Source of the DNA: Aureimonas sp. AU4 | GTDB lineage: Bacteria; Pseudomonadota; Alphaproteobacteria; Rhizobiales; Rhizobiaceae | Reading direction: 5' to 3' | Assembly (NCBI RefSeq): GCF_001463765.1 | Contig: NZ_BBWK01000027.1 | Coordinates: 1 to 64,000 of the forward strand | Length of the DNA stretch: 64,000 nt | Position numbers and translations under genes: made by a program | Shown: one piece after another, positions 34,969 through 44,657 of the stretch | Layout: each line of letters opens with the position of its first letter | Position numbering within the stretch: the stretch's first letter is position 1 | The notes under the pieces: model-generated | Database searches by the model: none | Told to the model about the DNA's origin: nothing | What the model saw: the letters and a program-made list of their open reading frames with translations, nothing else

Positions 34969-37083
34969 TCATCGACGCGGCTCGGCCCCCTCCAGACCCA
35001 TGGCCTTCAGCGAGAAGGCGTAGATCATGGCCACCTCGTCGAGCTTGGCGAAGCGTCCCGACGCGCCGCCGTGGCCGGCGCCCATGTTGGTGCGCAGGAC
35101 GATCGGCGCATCGTCGGTCTTGCGCTCGCGCAGCCGCGCGACCCATTTGGCCGGCTCCCAGTAGGTCACGCGCGGGTCGGTGAGCCCGGCCAGGACCAGG
35201 ATCGGCGGATAGTCCTGCGCGCGGACGTTGTCGTAGGGGCTGTAGTCCGCGATCGTCCGGTAGTCGGCCGGCGAGGCGATCGGGTTGCCCCATTCCGGCC
35301 ATTCGGGCGGCGTCAGCGGAAGCGTGTCGTCGAGCATGGTGTTGAGGACGTCGACGAAGGGCACGACCGCGACCATCGCGCCGAACTTCTCGGGCGCCAT
35401 GTTGGCGACCGCCCCCATCAGCATGCCCCCGGCCGACCCGCCCTGCGCCACGATACGCTCGTAGCTCGTGAAGCCTTCCGCCACGAGATGATCGGCGCAG
35501 GCCACGAAGTCGGTGAAGGTGTTGCGCTTGTGCTCGCGCCGGCCCGCCTCGTACCAGCGGAACCCCTTGTCCTTGCCGCCCCGGATATGGGCGATCGCCC
35601 ACACGAAGCCGCGATCCACCAGCGACAGGCAGTTCGTGTTGAACGAGGCCGGGATCGTGATGCCGTAGGAGCCGTAGCCGTAGAGCATCAGGGGCGCCGA
35701 GCCATCGAGCTTCGTGTCGCGGCGGTAGAGAAGCGAGATCGGTATGGTCTCGCCGTCGGCGGCCGGCGCCAGGATGCGGCGCGTGACGTAGGCGTCGGGG
35801 TCGTGGCCGCTGGGCACTTCCTGCGTCTTCAGGAGCGTGCGCTCGCGCGTCTCCACGTCGTAGTCGAAGGTCTGGTTCGGCGTCGTCAGCGAGGAGTAGG
35901 AGAAGCGGATCGTCGTCGTGTCGAACTCGTAGGTGCCACCCAGCCCCAGCGAATAGGCTTCCTCGTCGAAGCTGATGACGTGCTCGGCGCCGTCGGCGAG
36001 GCGCTTCACCACGATGCGCGGCAGGCCCTCGCGCCGCTCGAGCCAGACGAGGTGCCGCCTGAGAACGAGATGGTCGAGGATCAGGCGGCCCTCCTCGTGC
36101 GGAACGAGGTCGGTCCACTCGGCGCGCGAGGACGCGTTGACCGGCGCGGTGACGATCTTGAAGTCGCGCGCGCCGTCTGCGTTGGTCAGGATGAAGAGTC
36201 CGTCCTCGCCCTCGTCGACGTCGTACTCGACGCCGGTCTCGCGCGGGGCTACGAGGCGCGGCTCGGCGGCGGGGTTGGCCGCCGGGATGAGCCACGCTTC
36301 GGACGTCTCGTGGTCGTGGATGTCGATCACGACGTGGCCGCCCGACTGCGTGGTGCCGACGCCCATGAAGAAGCCGGCATCGGGCTCCTCGTAGATCAGC
36401 GTGTCGTCGGCCGGGTTGGAGCCGATCGTGTGGTGGAAGATGCGGCTCGGGCGATGGTTGGCGTCGAGGCGCGTGTAGAAGAAGCCGCTCGACCGGCCGT
36501 TCCAGGCGACGCCGCCGCCCGTGTCGGGCAAGCGCTCGGCATGGTCCTCTCCCGTTTCCAGGTCGCGGACCGCGAGCGTGTAGAATTCCGAGCCCTTGTC
36601 GTCGTAGCTCCAGGCGAGCCAGCGGTGGTCCGGCGAGTGCTCGACGCCGCCGAGCGAGAAGTAGTCGCGTCCCTCGGCCTCGACCTGTCCGTCAAGCACG
36701 GTCGACAGCGGGCCGCCGTCGCGCGCGCCGCGCACGAAGCGCGGATATTCCGCGCCGGTCTCGAATGCCACGCCGTAGCGGAACGGGCCGTCGGGGGCGG
36801 GAACCGAGGAATCGTCCTCCTTGATGCGCGCGCGCATCTCGGCGATCAGCTTCGTCTTCAGCGGCTCCAGATCGCCCAGCATCGCCTCGGCATAGGCGTT
36901 CTCCGCGTCGAGATGCTGCCGGATTTCAGGGTCGAGAAGGCTCGTGTCCTTGAACATCTCCTGCCAGTTGCCGGCCCGCATCCAGCCGTAGTCGTCCGTC
37001 CGGCGCTGGCCGTGCTCCTCGCTTTCCGTGGGGCGGATCGCGGCCTTGGGGGGACGAGGCAAAGCGGAGTGGGCGTTGGACAT
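34969..37083 (-). CDS. ptrB: Oligopeptidase B (S9 family serine peptidase)
   Basis: A 704-residue cytoplasmic peptidase of the prolyl oligopeptidase family, cleaving short peptides after Arg or Lys. A seven-bladed propeller (about 70-400) caps a C-terminal alpha/beta hydrolase domain. The catalytic Ser is in QGGSAGGMLMG, the Asp in AGLTDPRVTYWEP, and the His in MGAGHGGASGRF, close to the C-terminus. The AHIRGGKDKGFRWY loop is also typical. GTG at 37098 is in frame, but the ATG at 37083 (MSNAHSALP) with AAGAG is preferred. It is convergent with the dihaem cytochrome gene, 7 bases apart. Confidence 0.93.
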   Translation of the reverse strand: MSNAHSALPRPPKAAIRPTESEEHGQRRTDDYGWMRAGNWQEMFKDTSLLDPEIRQHLDAENAYAEAMLGDLEPLKTKLIAEMRARIKEDDSSVPAPDGPFRYGVAFETGAEYPRFVRGARDGGPLSTVLDGQVEAEGRDYFSLGGVEHSPDHRWLAWSYDDKGSEFYTLAVRDLETGEDHAERLPDTGGGVAWNGRSSGFFYTRLDANHRPSRIFHHTIGSNPADDTLIYEEPDAGFFMGVGTTQSGGHVVIDIHDHETSEAWLIPAANPAAEPRLVAPRETGVEYDVDEGEDGLFILTNADGARDFKIVTAPVNASSRAEWTDLVPHEEGRLILDHLVLRRHLVWLERREGLPRIVVKRLADGAEHVISFDEEAYSLGLGGTYEFDTTTIRFSYSSLTTPNQTFDYDVETRERTLLKTQEVPSGHDPDAYVTRRILAPAADGETIPISLLYRRDTKLDGSAPLMLYGYGSYGITIPASFNTNCLSLVDRGFVWAIAHIRGGKDKGFRWYEAGRREHKRNTFTDFVACADHLVAEGFTSYERIVAQGGSAGGMLMGAVANMAPEKFGAMVAVVPFVDVLNTMLDDTLPLTPPEWPEWGNPIASPADYRTIADYSPYDNVRAQDYPPILVLAGLTDPRVTYWEPAKWVARLRERKTDDAPIVLRTNMGAGHGGASGRFAKLDEVAMIYAFSLKAMGLEGAEPRR

Positions 37084-37374
37084 GGGCTCTTCGAACACGA
37101 TGCGTTGCGGGGGACGCCCGGTCGCCGCTGGATGGCCATCCTGGCGGGATCAGGTGCGCGCGAATTCGCCATGAATCCTGACACCTGCACGAACATGTGC
37201 AGGACGGCCCATCGCGAATCGCGCCGCCGATAGCTAGGCAGAGCCGGCGCTCGTCACAAGCGCATGAACCGCCGGGATGGGGATCGAGCCTTGAAATCAG
37301 GCCCTTCCACCGCATCTTAACGGTCACGGGGAACATGGCCGGAGGCCTGACGCAAACGGGGAAACCACGCGCGG

Positions 37375-39747
37375 ATGAACACGCTTTCGGACAGCCTGCT
37401 CTTCCTCGTCATCGCACTTCCCTTCCTCGGCGCCATTCTAGCTCCCCTCGCCATCATCCTCCTCGATCGCTGGGGAACGCTTGCGATCGCGCTCTTTCCG
37501 GCTGCCGCGCTCGCGCTCCTCTTCCAGCAGAGCGCCCAGGTGCAGGACCGGGTGGCGATTCTGTTCGGGTTCGACTGGATCCCGAGCTTCGGCGTCCGTT
37601 TCTCGTTCCGCCTCGACGGCCTGTCCTTCGGCTTCGCCTTCCTGATCCTCTTCATCGGGGCGCTGGTCGTCCTTTATTCCGGGGGCTACATGCCCAAGGG
37701 CGCGCGGCGCGGGCGCTTCCTCCTGTTCATCATGCTCTTCATGGGCGCGATGCTGGGTCTCGTCATGGCCGACGACCTCGTCACCCTCTTCGTCTTCTGG
37801 GAGCTGACCTCGATCGCCTCCTTCCTCCTGATCGGCTTCGATCACGAGCGTGAGGCGGCGCGGCGCGGCGCGATCCAGGCGCTCGTCATCACCGGCGGTG
37901 GCGGCCTGGCGCTTCTGGCCGGCCTCGTCCTGATCCGCGAGACGACGGGTCTCTCCTCGATGACGGAGCTCATCGACGCGCCGGATGCCTTGCGCGCGGG
38001 AACGTCCTACGTGCCCATCCTGCTGCTGGTGCTGGCCGGTGCCTTCACCAAGTCGGCGCAGATGCCGCTCCATGTCTGGCTGCCCAACGCCATGGAGGCG
38101 CCGACGCCGGTCTCGGCCTATCTCCACTCCGCGACCATGGTGAAGGCGGGCATCTACCTCTTGATGCGCACCTTTCCGATGCTCGGTGGGACCGACCTCT
38201 GGAGCACGATCCTGCCGGTCTTTGGCGGCATCACGCTGGTGGTCGGCGCGACGCTGGCGCTGCGCCAGAGCGACATCAAGCTGATGCTCGCCTATACGAC
38301 CGTCGCCTCGCTCGGCCTTCTCGTCATGCTGATCGGGATCGGGACGCCGCTCGCGATCGAGGCCGCGGTCCTCTACCTCTTCGCCCATTCGCTGGCCAAG
38401 GCTTGCCTTTTCATGGTGGCCGGCTCGATCGACCACGGGGCTGGCACGCGCGACATCCGCGCGCTGGGCGGCCTTGCCCGCAAGATGCCCGTGACCTTCG
38501 TCTGCGCGATCCTGGGCGCCGCGGCCATGGGCGGTCTGCCGCCCCTTTTCGGCTTCCTCGCCAAGGAGGAAGTGTACGCCGCGACCGCCACCGCCGACCC
38601 GATCGGCATCGCCACGACGGCCGCCGCGCTGGTCGGCAACGCGCTGATGTTCGCGGTCGCGCTTCAGGTCGCGGTCCGGCCCTTCATCGGGCCGCTGCCC
38701 TCCGGCCTTCGCCGGGCCCACGAGACGGACGTGCTCGTCTGGATCGGCCCGCTGATCCTCGGCGTGATCGGCCTCTTGGCCGCGATCTTCTCGGTCACGA
38801 CGCACCAGTTCATCTCCAACCCCATGTCGCCGCCCGACCCGTCCGGCGCGCTCGCGGTCGACATCGCGCTCGGCTTCCATTGGGGTCCGGCGCTAATCCT
38901 CTCGATCCTCACGGTCGTCCTGGGCGCGCTTCTCTTCTGGCGCGCCGCGCAGGCGCGCGCCCTCATCGCCGCTCGGCTGACCCGGATCGGCTGGGGGCCG
39001 GATCGCGGCTTCGACCAGTTGATGCGCGGCCTCGTTCAGGTCGCCTACAAGGTGACCATCGCGCTGCAGCCGGGCCTTCTCGACGTCTACATGCGCGTCA
39101 CGCTCGCCGTGATCGTGGGAACGGTCTGGGTCACCATGATCTGGACGAAGAGCCTGCCGGCATGGCCCGACATGCCGCAGCTCTTCTTCTACGAGTGGGC
39201 GGTGATCGGCATCATCGTGATCGGCGTCCTGGTGGTCGTGCTCGCCGCCAGCCGCCTGACCGCCGTCGTCTCGCTCGGCATCCAGGGGCTCGCCGTCGCG
39301 CTTCTCTTCATGCTGCTGGGCGCGCCCGATCTGTCCTTCACGCAGTTCATGGTGGAGGTTCTCTCGGTCTCGATCCTGGCTCTCGTCATGACGCGCCTGC
39401 GCCTCATGCCGGCTGACAAGCGCCCCTGGCGCGACATGGGGGCCGAGGCCGCGCTCTCGGTCGCGGGCGGGCTCGGGCTCGCGCTCTTCCTGCTCGCCAT
39501 CGTCCAGCGTCCGTTCGACACCGCGGTCACCGACTTCTACGAGCGCTACAGCTATACGATCGCCCACGGGCGCAACATCGTGAACGTCATCCTCGTCGAC
39601 TTCCGGGGCGTCGACACGATGGGCGAGATCGCGGTCGTCCTGACCACGGGCGCGGCGATCCTGGCGCTGGTCCGCATCCGGGCGGCCAAGCCCGACGCGC
39701 GCCACACGCGAAAGCGCCGACGGCGGGCAGGGGAGCTGCAGCCATGA
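37375..39747 (+). CDS. mrpA: Mrp Na+/H+ antiporter subunit A
   Basis: A 790-residue membrane subunit related to NuoL. About 20 helices form the antiporter core, with the NuoL/MrpA block in residues 60-420 ([16 protein letters not shown], the helix-breaking lysine region [38 protein letters not shown] in segments, and [16 protein letters not shown]). The C-terminal part carries MbhD/MbhE-like helices (about 610-770). This is the standard MrpA of a seven-gene group 1 operon. It works in pH and sodium tolerance. The gene begins the operon; the next start overlaps its stop as ATGA. Confidence 0.94.
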   Translation: MNTLSDSLLFLVIALPFLGAILAPLAIILLDRWGTLAIALFPAAALALLFQQSAQVQDRVAILFGFDWIPSFGVRFSFRLDGLSFGFAFLILFIGALVVLYSGGYMPKGARRGRFLLFIMLFMGAMLGLVMADDLVTLFVFWELTSIASFLLIGFDHEREAARRGAIQALVITGGGGLALLAGLVLIRETTGLSSMTELIDAPDALRAGTSYVPILLLVLAGAFTKSAQMPLHVWLPNAMEAPTPVSAYLHSATMVKAGIYLLMRTFPMLGGTDLWSTILPVFGGITLVVGATLALRQSDIKLMLAYTTVASLGLLVMLIGIGTPLAIEAAVLYLFAHSLAKACLFMVAGSIDHGAGTRDIRALGGLARKMPVTFVCAILGAAAMGGLPPLFGFLAKEEVYAATATADPIGIATTAAALVGNALMFAVALQVAVRPFIGPLPSGLRRAHETDVLVWIGPLILGVIGLLAAIFSVTTHQFISNPMSPPDPSGALAVDIALGFHWGPALILSILTVVLGALLFWRAAQARALIAARLTRIGWGPDRGFDQLMRGLVQVAYKVTIALQPGLLDVYMRVTLAVIVGTVWVTMIWTKSLPAWPDMPQLFFYEWAVIGIIVIGVLVVVLAASRLTAVVSLGIQGLAVALLFMLLGAPDLSFTQFMVEVLSVSILALVMTRLRLMPADKRPWRDMGAEAALSVAGGLGLALFLLAIVQRPFDTAVTDFYERYSYTIAHGRNIVNVILVDFRGVDTMGEIAVVLTTGAAILALVRIRAAKPDARHTRKRRRRAGELQP

Positions 39748-40163
39748 GAACCGTGATCTTCCGCGTCGCCGCGCCCTACCTCACCGCGCTGATGCTTCTG
39801 TTCTCGCTCTTCGTGCTCCTGCGCGGGCACAACGAGCCGGGCGGGGGCTTCATCGGCGGGCTGATCGCCTCCTCGGCGATCGCGGTCTACGGCATGGCCT
39901 GCGGCGTCGAGGCCGTGCGCAACGCGCTCCACTTCCACCCGATCGCCTATGCCGGCCTCGGCTTGCTCCTCGCCGTGTTCGCCGGCTTCATGCCGCTCGT
40001 CGGCGGCGCGCAGTTCATGACCGGGCTCTGGATCTTCCTGAACATCTCGGGCAGCGAGGTCGCCCTCTCTACGACCCTTCTTTTCGACATCGGGGTCTTC
40101 CTCGTGATCGTGGGCGCGATCTCCGCGATCGCCCTGTCGCTCGAAGACTCGCAGGCGGGCTGA
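39744..40163 (+). CDS. mrpB: Mrp Na+/H+ antiporter subunit B
   Basis: A 139-residue MnhB-type membrane subunit with four predicted helices. Conserved [21 protein letters not shown] (read in two parts) lies at the first loop and second helix. It overlaps mrpA by four bases (ATGA), which suggests translational coupling. In some rhizobial operons A and B are fused; here they are separate. Confidence 0.92.
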   Translation: MRTVIFRVAAPYLTALMLLFSLFVLLRGHNEPGGGFIGGLIASSAIAVYGMACGVEAVRNALHFHPIAYAGLGLLLAVFAGFMPLVGGAQFMTGLWIFLNISGSEVALSTTLLFDIGVFLVIVGAISAIALSLEDSQAG

Positions 40164-40166
40164 GGC

Positions 40167-40544
40167 ATGGAGGTCGCGCTCGTCGCCCTGATCGGCATCA
40201 TGTTCTCGGTGACGATCTATCTTCTCCTGTCGCGCTACATCATCCGCATGCTGCTCGGCGTCGTGCTTCTCGGCAACAGCGTGAACCTCACGCTCTTCGT
40301 GGCGGGCCGGATCGATCCGATCGCGCCGCCGCTCATTCCCGCGCGCCTGACGACCCCGCCCCAGGACGTCGCCAACGCCTTGCCGCAGGCCCTGATCCTG
40401 ACGGCGATCGTCATCTCCTTCTCGTTCTTCGTCTTCCTGCTCGTGCTGGCCTATCGCGCCTATCAGGACCTGGAGACCGACGACACGCACGAGATGCGCG
40501 TGGCCGAGCCCGAGGACGAGGGGCTTCCGCCCCTCGGCTACTGA
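40167..40544 (+). CDS. mrpC: Mrp Na+/H+ antiporter subunit C
   Basis: A 125-residue NuoK-like subunit with three helices. Its first helix contains LIGIMFSVTIYLLLSRYIIRM, and the second LLGVVLLGNSVNLTLFVAGR carries the conserved polar residues of the NuoK family. It starts three bases after mrpB, and its stop shares a base with the mrpD start (TGATG). Confidence 0.92.
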   Translation: MEVALVALIGIMFSVTIYLLLSRYIIRMLLGVVLLGNSVNLTLFVAGRIDPIAPPLIPARLTTPPQDVANALPQALILTAIVISFSFFVFLLVLAYRAYQDLETDDTHEMRVAEPEDEGLPPLGY

Positions 40545-42247
40545 TGGAAAGCGCAAAGATGGACGACACCCAGGCGCTCATCGACGCCGCGATGGTGGCT
40601 CGCGACTACTCGTCGGATCAGGCGCTGATCATCCTGCCGGTCCTGATCTGCTTCGTCTTCGGCGCGGTTCTCCTCATGGCACGGCGCCGGATGGACCTTC
40701 ACCCGCCGATCGCGGTGACGGGTCTCGCGCTCCTTCTCGTCGCGGATCTCGCCCTTCTCGCGCGCATCGCGGGCTGGGGGCCGATGTCCATGGCGATGGG
40801 CGGCTGGCGGCCGCCCTTCGGCATCTCGTTCACGGCCGACCTCCTCAGCGCGCTCTTCCTCACGGTCTCGGGCTTCGCGGGGCTGGCCTGCGGCATCTAC
40901 GCCGTCGCCTCGATCGACGAGGAGGGGCGGCGCTACGGCTTCTTCCCGTTCCTCTTCATGGTGCTGGGCGGCGTGTCCGGCGCCTTCCTGACCGGCGACC
41001 TCTTCAACCTCTACGTCTGGTTCGAGGTGATGCTGATCGGCTCCTTCGGGCTCCTGATCCTCGGCTCGGAGCGCGAGCAGCTCGACGGCGCGACGAAGTA
41101 CGGCTTCCTGAACCTGATCGGCGCGACGCTCTTCCTGCTCTCGATCGGCTATTGCTACGGCGTCTTCGGCACGCTCAACATGGCCGACATCGCACTGAAG
41201 TCGGCGAGCCTCGAGGGCAACGGCGTGCTCCTCACCATCGCCTCGCTCTTCCTTGTCGCCTTCTCGATGAAGGCGGCCGCCTTTCCGCTGAACTTCTGGC
41301 TGCCCGCCTCCTACCATACGCCCCGCTTCGTCGTGTCGGCCCTGTTCGCGGGCCTCCTGACGAAGGTCGGCATCTATGCGCTTATCCGCGTCGTCCTGAT
41401 GCTGTTCCCGCCGGAACGCGGGGGCATCGGCTTCGTGCTCGCCTGGATGGCGGCCCTCACCATGCTGGTCGGCTCGCTCGGGGCGCTCGCCCAGAGCGAC
41501 CTGCGCCGGCTTCTGAACTACGTGGTGATCGCGGGCATCGGCACGATCATGGTCGGGCTCGCCGTTCCGCCCGTCCTGGAAAGCACGTCGAGCGCCATCA
41601 CGACCGGCGCGGCGGCGGTTCTGCGCGAGCAGTCGGGCCTGCCCTTCAACAGCGGCGTCTCCAGCGACGGGCCGCTCGCGACCGGGCTTTCGGGGGCGAT
41701 CTTCTACGCGGTCCACTCCATCGTCGTCATGACCGCGCTGTATCTGGCGGCCGGCGTCGCGGCGTTCCGGACCGGCACGTCCTCGCTGCACGAGATGGGC
41801 GGCATGTGGCGGCGCCACCCGCTCTTCTCGGTCCTCTTCCTCGTGCTTCTCCTGGGCGTCGCGGGCCTGCCGCCCTTCTCGGGCTTCTGGCCGAAGCTTC
41901 TTCTGGTGCGCGCCTCGATCGCCGCCGACCTGCCGTGGCTGGCGACGACGGTGCTCGTTTCCGGCTTCCTTCTCACGATCGCAAGCGCCCGCATCTTCGC
42001 GCTCGCCTTCTGGCGTCCGCTGCCCGTGCTGACCGACGCGAGCGAGACCCATCCCCATTCCGAGGACGGCTTCCGCGCGCCGCCTCCAGGGCGCCCGCTC
42101 GCCCTCGTTCCGCTCGTCGCGCTCAGCCTCTTCGTGGTGGCGATCGGCGTCTGGCCGGAGGGGCTCGGGCGCCTCAGCTTCGAGGCCGCGCACCAAGTGC
42201 TCTCGCCGAGCGCCTATCTCGCTTCGGTCCTGGGAACGCCGCCATGA
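40544..42247 (+). CDS. mrpD: Mrp Na+/H+ antiporter subunit D
   Basis: A 567-residue NuoN/NuoM-like subunit with about 14 helices. Key blocks are [40 protein letters not shown] (conserved proton-path Lys and the helix break), and [18 protein letters not shown]. The start at 40544 couples to mrpC by a one-base overlap; an in-frame ATG at 40559 is an alternative. It couples to mrpE by an ATGA overlap. Confidence 0.93.
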   Translation: MESAKMDDTQALIDAAMVARDYSSDQALIILPVLICFVFGAVLLMARRRMDLHPPIAVTGLALLLVADLALLARIAGWGPMSMAMGGWRPPFGISFTADLLSALFLTVSGFAGLACGIYAVASIDEEGRRYGFFPFLFMVLGGVSGAFLTGDLFNLYVWFEVMLIGSFGLLILGSEREQLDGATKYGFLNLIGATLFLLSIGYCYGVFGTLNMADIALKSASLEGNGVLLTIASLFLVAFSMKAAAFPLNFWLPASYHTPRFVVSALFAGLLTKVGIYALIRVVLMLFPPERGGIGFVLAWMAALTMLVGSLGALAQSDLRRLLNYVVIAGIGTIMVGLAVPPVLESTSSAITTGAAAVLREQSGLPFNSGVSSDGPLATGLSGAIFYAVHSIVVMTALYLAAGVAAFRTGTSSLHEMGGMWRRHPLFSVLFLVLLLGVAGLPPFSGFWPKLLLVRASIAADLPWLATTVLVSGFLLTIASARIFALAFWRPLPVLTDASETHPHSEDGFRAPPPGRPLALVPLVALSLFVVAIGVWPEGLGRLSFEAAHQVLSPSAYLASVLGTPP

Positions 42248-42717
42248 ACCCCTTCGTCGCCAACCTCCTCCTCTCGCTCGTCTGGCTGGTGGTGACCGGC
42301 ACGTTCAGCTTGGGCAACCTCGTCTTCGGCTTCTTTCTCGGGGCGGGGAGTCTGTTCCTGATCCGCGAACAGATCGGCGCGGTCTCCTACTTCCGGCGCG
42401 GGCGCAAGATCGTCTCGCTCGTTCTCTTCCTGATCTACGACCTGGCGATCTCGGCCTGGCGCGTCGCACGAACGGTCCTCAGCCCCAGGCTCGACGTGCG
42501 ACCCGGCGTCTTCCTGTATCGCCACCGTGTCTCCTCGGAGTTCGAGATCGCGCTTCTGTCGAACCTCGTCGGGCTGACGCCGGGAACCCTGATCCTCGAC
42601 ATTTCCGACGACGAGCGGACGCTCTTCGTCCATGCGCTCGACTGCTCCGACCCGAACGCCCGCCGCCGCGAGATCCGAGACGGATTCGAGCGGCGCATCC
42701 TGGAGCTCTTCGCATGA
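42244..42717 (+). CDS. mrpE: Mrp Na+/H+ antiporter subunit E
   Basis: A 157-residue MnhE-type subunit with two N-terminal membrane helices (about residues 5-45 and 60-80) and a cytoplasmic alpha/beta domain with [22 protein letters not shown] and the family's [11 protein letters not shown]. It starts inside the end of mrpD (ATGA) and ends overlapping mrpF in the same way. Confidence 0.9.
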   Translation: MNPFVANLLLSLVWLVVTGTFSLGNLVFGFFLGAGSLFLIREQIGAVSYFRRGRKIVSLVLFLIYDLAISAWRVARTVLSPRLDVRPGVFLYRHRVSSEFEIALLSNLVGLTPGTLILDISDDERTLFVHALDCSDPNARRREIRDGFERRILELFA

Positions 42718-43073
42718 ACCTCCTCCAGTTCTCCGAACTCTTCCTCGACGTCTGCCTGTCGATCGCGCTCGCGCTTCTCTGCCTGGCGCTGCTTCTCACC
42801 GTCGCGCGCATCTGGAAGGGGCCGACCCTGCCAGACCGCGTCCTCGGCCTCGACGTCCTGACCTCGTCGGCGATCGGCTTCATCGCCGTGATCGGGATCG
42901 ACACGGGGTTCACGCTCTATGTCGACATCGCCATCGCGCTCGGCCTCGTCGGCTTCCTCGCCACCATCTCGTTCGCGCGCTTCATCCTGACACGCGGCGA
43001 TACGGAGCGCTCGCCGGTCTACGGCGCGCCCGAGCCAGCCGACCTCCGGGCACGGCGCGAGGAGGACGCATGA
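42714..43073 (+). CDS. mrpF: Mrp Na+/H+ antiporter subunit F
   Basis: A 119-residue subunit with three helices. The block [20 protein letters not shown], which includes the conserved P-D-R-V loop Asp, identifies MrpF/PhaF. It overlaps mrpE and mrpG by four bases each. Confidence 0.9.
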   Translation: MNLLQFSELFLDVCLSIALALLCLALLLTVARIWKGPTLPDRVLGLDVLTSSAIGFIAVIGIDTGFTLYVDIAIALGLVGFLATISFARFILTRGDTERSPVYGAPEPADLRARREEDA

Positions 43074-43447
43074 GCGGCATCGGCAACATCCTGGCCGGCA
43101 TCTTCGTCGTCATGGGCGCGGGCTTCGCCCTGATCGCCGCGATTGGCATCCTGCGCCTGCCGGACTTTTACACCCGCATCCATGCCGCCTCGAAGGCGGG
43201 GACCGTGGGCTCGGTCCTGGCGCTGCTGGCGCTGGCCATCGTGTCGGACGAATCGGCCGAGGTCCTGCGCGCGATCGCCGCCATCGTGTTCTTCTTCCTG
43301 ACGGCGCCGATCTCGGCCCATCTTCTCGGCCGCGCCGCCTACACGGCGGGCTACCGCATGTGGGAGGGCTCGGTGCGCAACGAGATGCAGGAGTTGAAGG
43401 AGACGGGCCGCGTCGCGTCCGCCCCCAGCACCGAGACGCCGAGTTGA
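43070..43447 (+). CDS. mrpG: Mrp Na+/H+ antiporter subunit G
   Basis: A 125-residue subunit with three helices and the MrpG signature [20 protein letters not shown] near residues 28-47. The final part is hydrophilic ([18 protein letters not shown]). It completes the seven-gene operon. The next gene starts with a TTG that overlaps its stop. Confidence 0.9.
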   Translation: MSGIGNILAGIFVVMGAGFALIAAIGILRLPDFYTRIHAASKAGTVGSVLALLALAIVSDESAEVLRAIAAIVFFFLTAPISAHLLGRAAYTAGYRMWEGSVRNEMQELKETGRVASAPSTETPS

Positions 43448-43815
43448 ACCGGCCGCTTCTCGACCGCCTCGCCGTCGCGCTTGCGGGCCTGTTCGGCGCG
43501 TTGGCGACGGCAGGGGCCGCGCTCGCAGCCCATGGGCGTGTGGAAGGTTCGTTCCTCACCATCGCCTCGGCCGTCGCCTTCGTTCATGCCCCCGCGCTCC
43601 TGGCCCTCGGCTTGGCCGGATCGGGGCTGCGCCTGCGCGCCCTGCCAGTCGCGCTGATGACGCTCGGCACGCTTCTCTTCTCGGGCGACCTCGCCTCGCG
43701 CGCGCTGCTGGGCGGCCGGGCCTTCGTGAACGCCGCGCCGACCGGCGGCTCGCTCCTGATCCTCGGCTGGCTGTCGCTCGCGGTTCTCGCCTTTCTGCCC
43801 GCGCGCCGGCCTTGA
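43444..43815 (+). CDS. DUF423 family small membrane protein
   Basis: A 123-residue protein of four predicted membrane helices, matching DUF423 (YgdD-like): LAVALAGLFGALATAGAALAAH near the N-terminus and LLFSGDLASRAL plus TPTGGSLLILGWLSLAVLAF-like helices near the C-terminus. No ATG or GTG fits before the first helix. A TTG at 43444 overlapping the mrpG stop (TTGA) gives the expected N-terminus, implying coupling to the Mrp operon. Function is unknown; DUF423 proteins are seen beside many membrane operons. Confidence 0.75.
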   Translation: MNRPLLDRLAVALAGLFGALATAGAALAAHGRVEGSFLTIASAVAFVHAPALLALGLAGSGLRLRALPVALMTLGTLLFSGDLASRALLGGRAFVNAAPTGGSLLILGWLSLAVLAFLPARRP

Positions 43816-43820
43816 CGCGG

Positions 43821-43850
43821 TTGCCCCTTCGGCTTCTACGCGAAGGGCAA
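43821..43850 (+). terminator. Hairpin ending the Mrp-DUF423 operon
   Basis: TTGCCCCTTCG/CGAAGGGCAA, about ten pairs with one bulged C, begins 5 bases after the DUF423 stop and ends before the SDR ribosome site. It lacks a T-run. Confidence 0.5.
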
Positions 43851-43867
43851 ACCGGGAGGGCAGGTTG

Positions 43868-44653
43868 ATGACGGGGTTCGACAGGGCGTTGTTCGAGGGA
43901 CGGCGCGTGGTGGTGACGGGGGCGGGACGCGGCATCGGCGCGGCGGTCACGGCCGGATTTCTGGCCTGCGGCGCCCGTGTCGTCGCTCATGCGGGCCGCG
44001 ATCTGTCCCATGCCGAGGCCGATCTCCTGCCGCGCTTGTCGGCCGAGGAACGCTCGCGGCTCCAGCTTGTGACCGGGGATCTCGCCAGGCCCGACGGCGG
44101 CGAGCGCCTTGCGGCATCCGTGCTTTCGGCTGCGAACGACGAGGTGGACGTCCTCGTCAACAATGCGGGGACGATGGGCGGCCGCGTTCCGGCCGGCGAC
44201 ACGACACCCGCGTTCTACGACGAGGTGCTCGACCTCAACATCCGGCAGGTCGTCATGCTGACGGCGGCGCTTCTTCCGGCGCTGCGCCGAGCGCGCGAGG
44301 CGGCGATCGTGAACACCGTCTCGATCTCGGCGCGGCAGGGCGGCAGCGCGGGCTCGTCGCTCTACTCGGGCACCAAGGCCTTCGTCTCGGCCTGGACCAA
44401 GTCGCTCGCCAAGGAACTCGCGCCGGACGGCATCCGCGTCAACGCCGTCTCGCCGGGCACGATCATGACCGACTTCCACCGTCGATACTCGTCGGAGGAG
44501 AAGCTGCGGGCGACGGCCGAGAGCATCCCGCTGAAGCGTCTCGGCACGGCCGAGGACTGCGCCCCGGCCTATCTCTTCCTCGCGGCCCCCTCGCTCGCCG
44601 GCTACCTGACGGGGCAGGTGATCGAGGTGAACGGCGGACAGCTCATGGCCTGA
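43868..44653 (+). CDS. Short-chain dehydrogenase/reductase
   Basis: A 261-residue classical SDR. The cofactor motif is TGAGRGIG (about residues 18-25), NNAG is near 97-100, the catalytic Ser is near residue 145 (TVSISARQGG), and YSGTK gives the Tyr-Lys pair (about 158-162). The structural NAVSPG is near 191. The C-terminus LTGQVIEVNGGQL is typical of 3-oxoacyl-ACP reductase-like SDRs. Substrate cannot be inferred. The ATG at 43868 is preferred over TTG at 43865; GGGAGGG lies upstream. Confidence 0.88.
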   Translation: MTGFDRALFEGRRVVVTGAGRGIGAAVTAGFLACGARVVAHAGRDLSHAEADLLPRLSAEERSRLQLVTGDLARPDGGERLAASVLSAANDEVDVLVNNAGTMGGRVPAGDTTPAFYDEVLDLNIRQVVMLTAALLPALRRAREAAIVNTVSISARQGGSAGSSLYSGTKAFVSAWTKSLAKELAPDGIRVNAVSPGTIMTDFHRRYSSEEKLRATAESIPLKRLGTAEDCAPAYLFLAAPSLAGYLTGQVIEVNGGQLMA

Positions 44654-44657
44654 GGGC

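Noticed and set aside
35071-37233. 720-codon plus-strand ORF opposite oligopeptidase B
   Set aside because: Arg/Asp/His-rich shadow; the minus strand has the full S9 catalytic triad.
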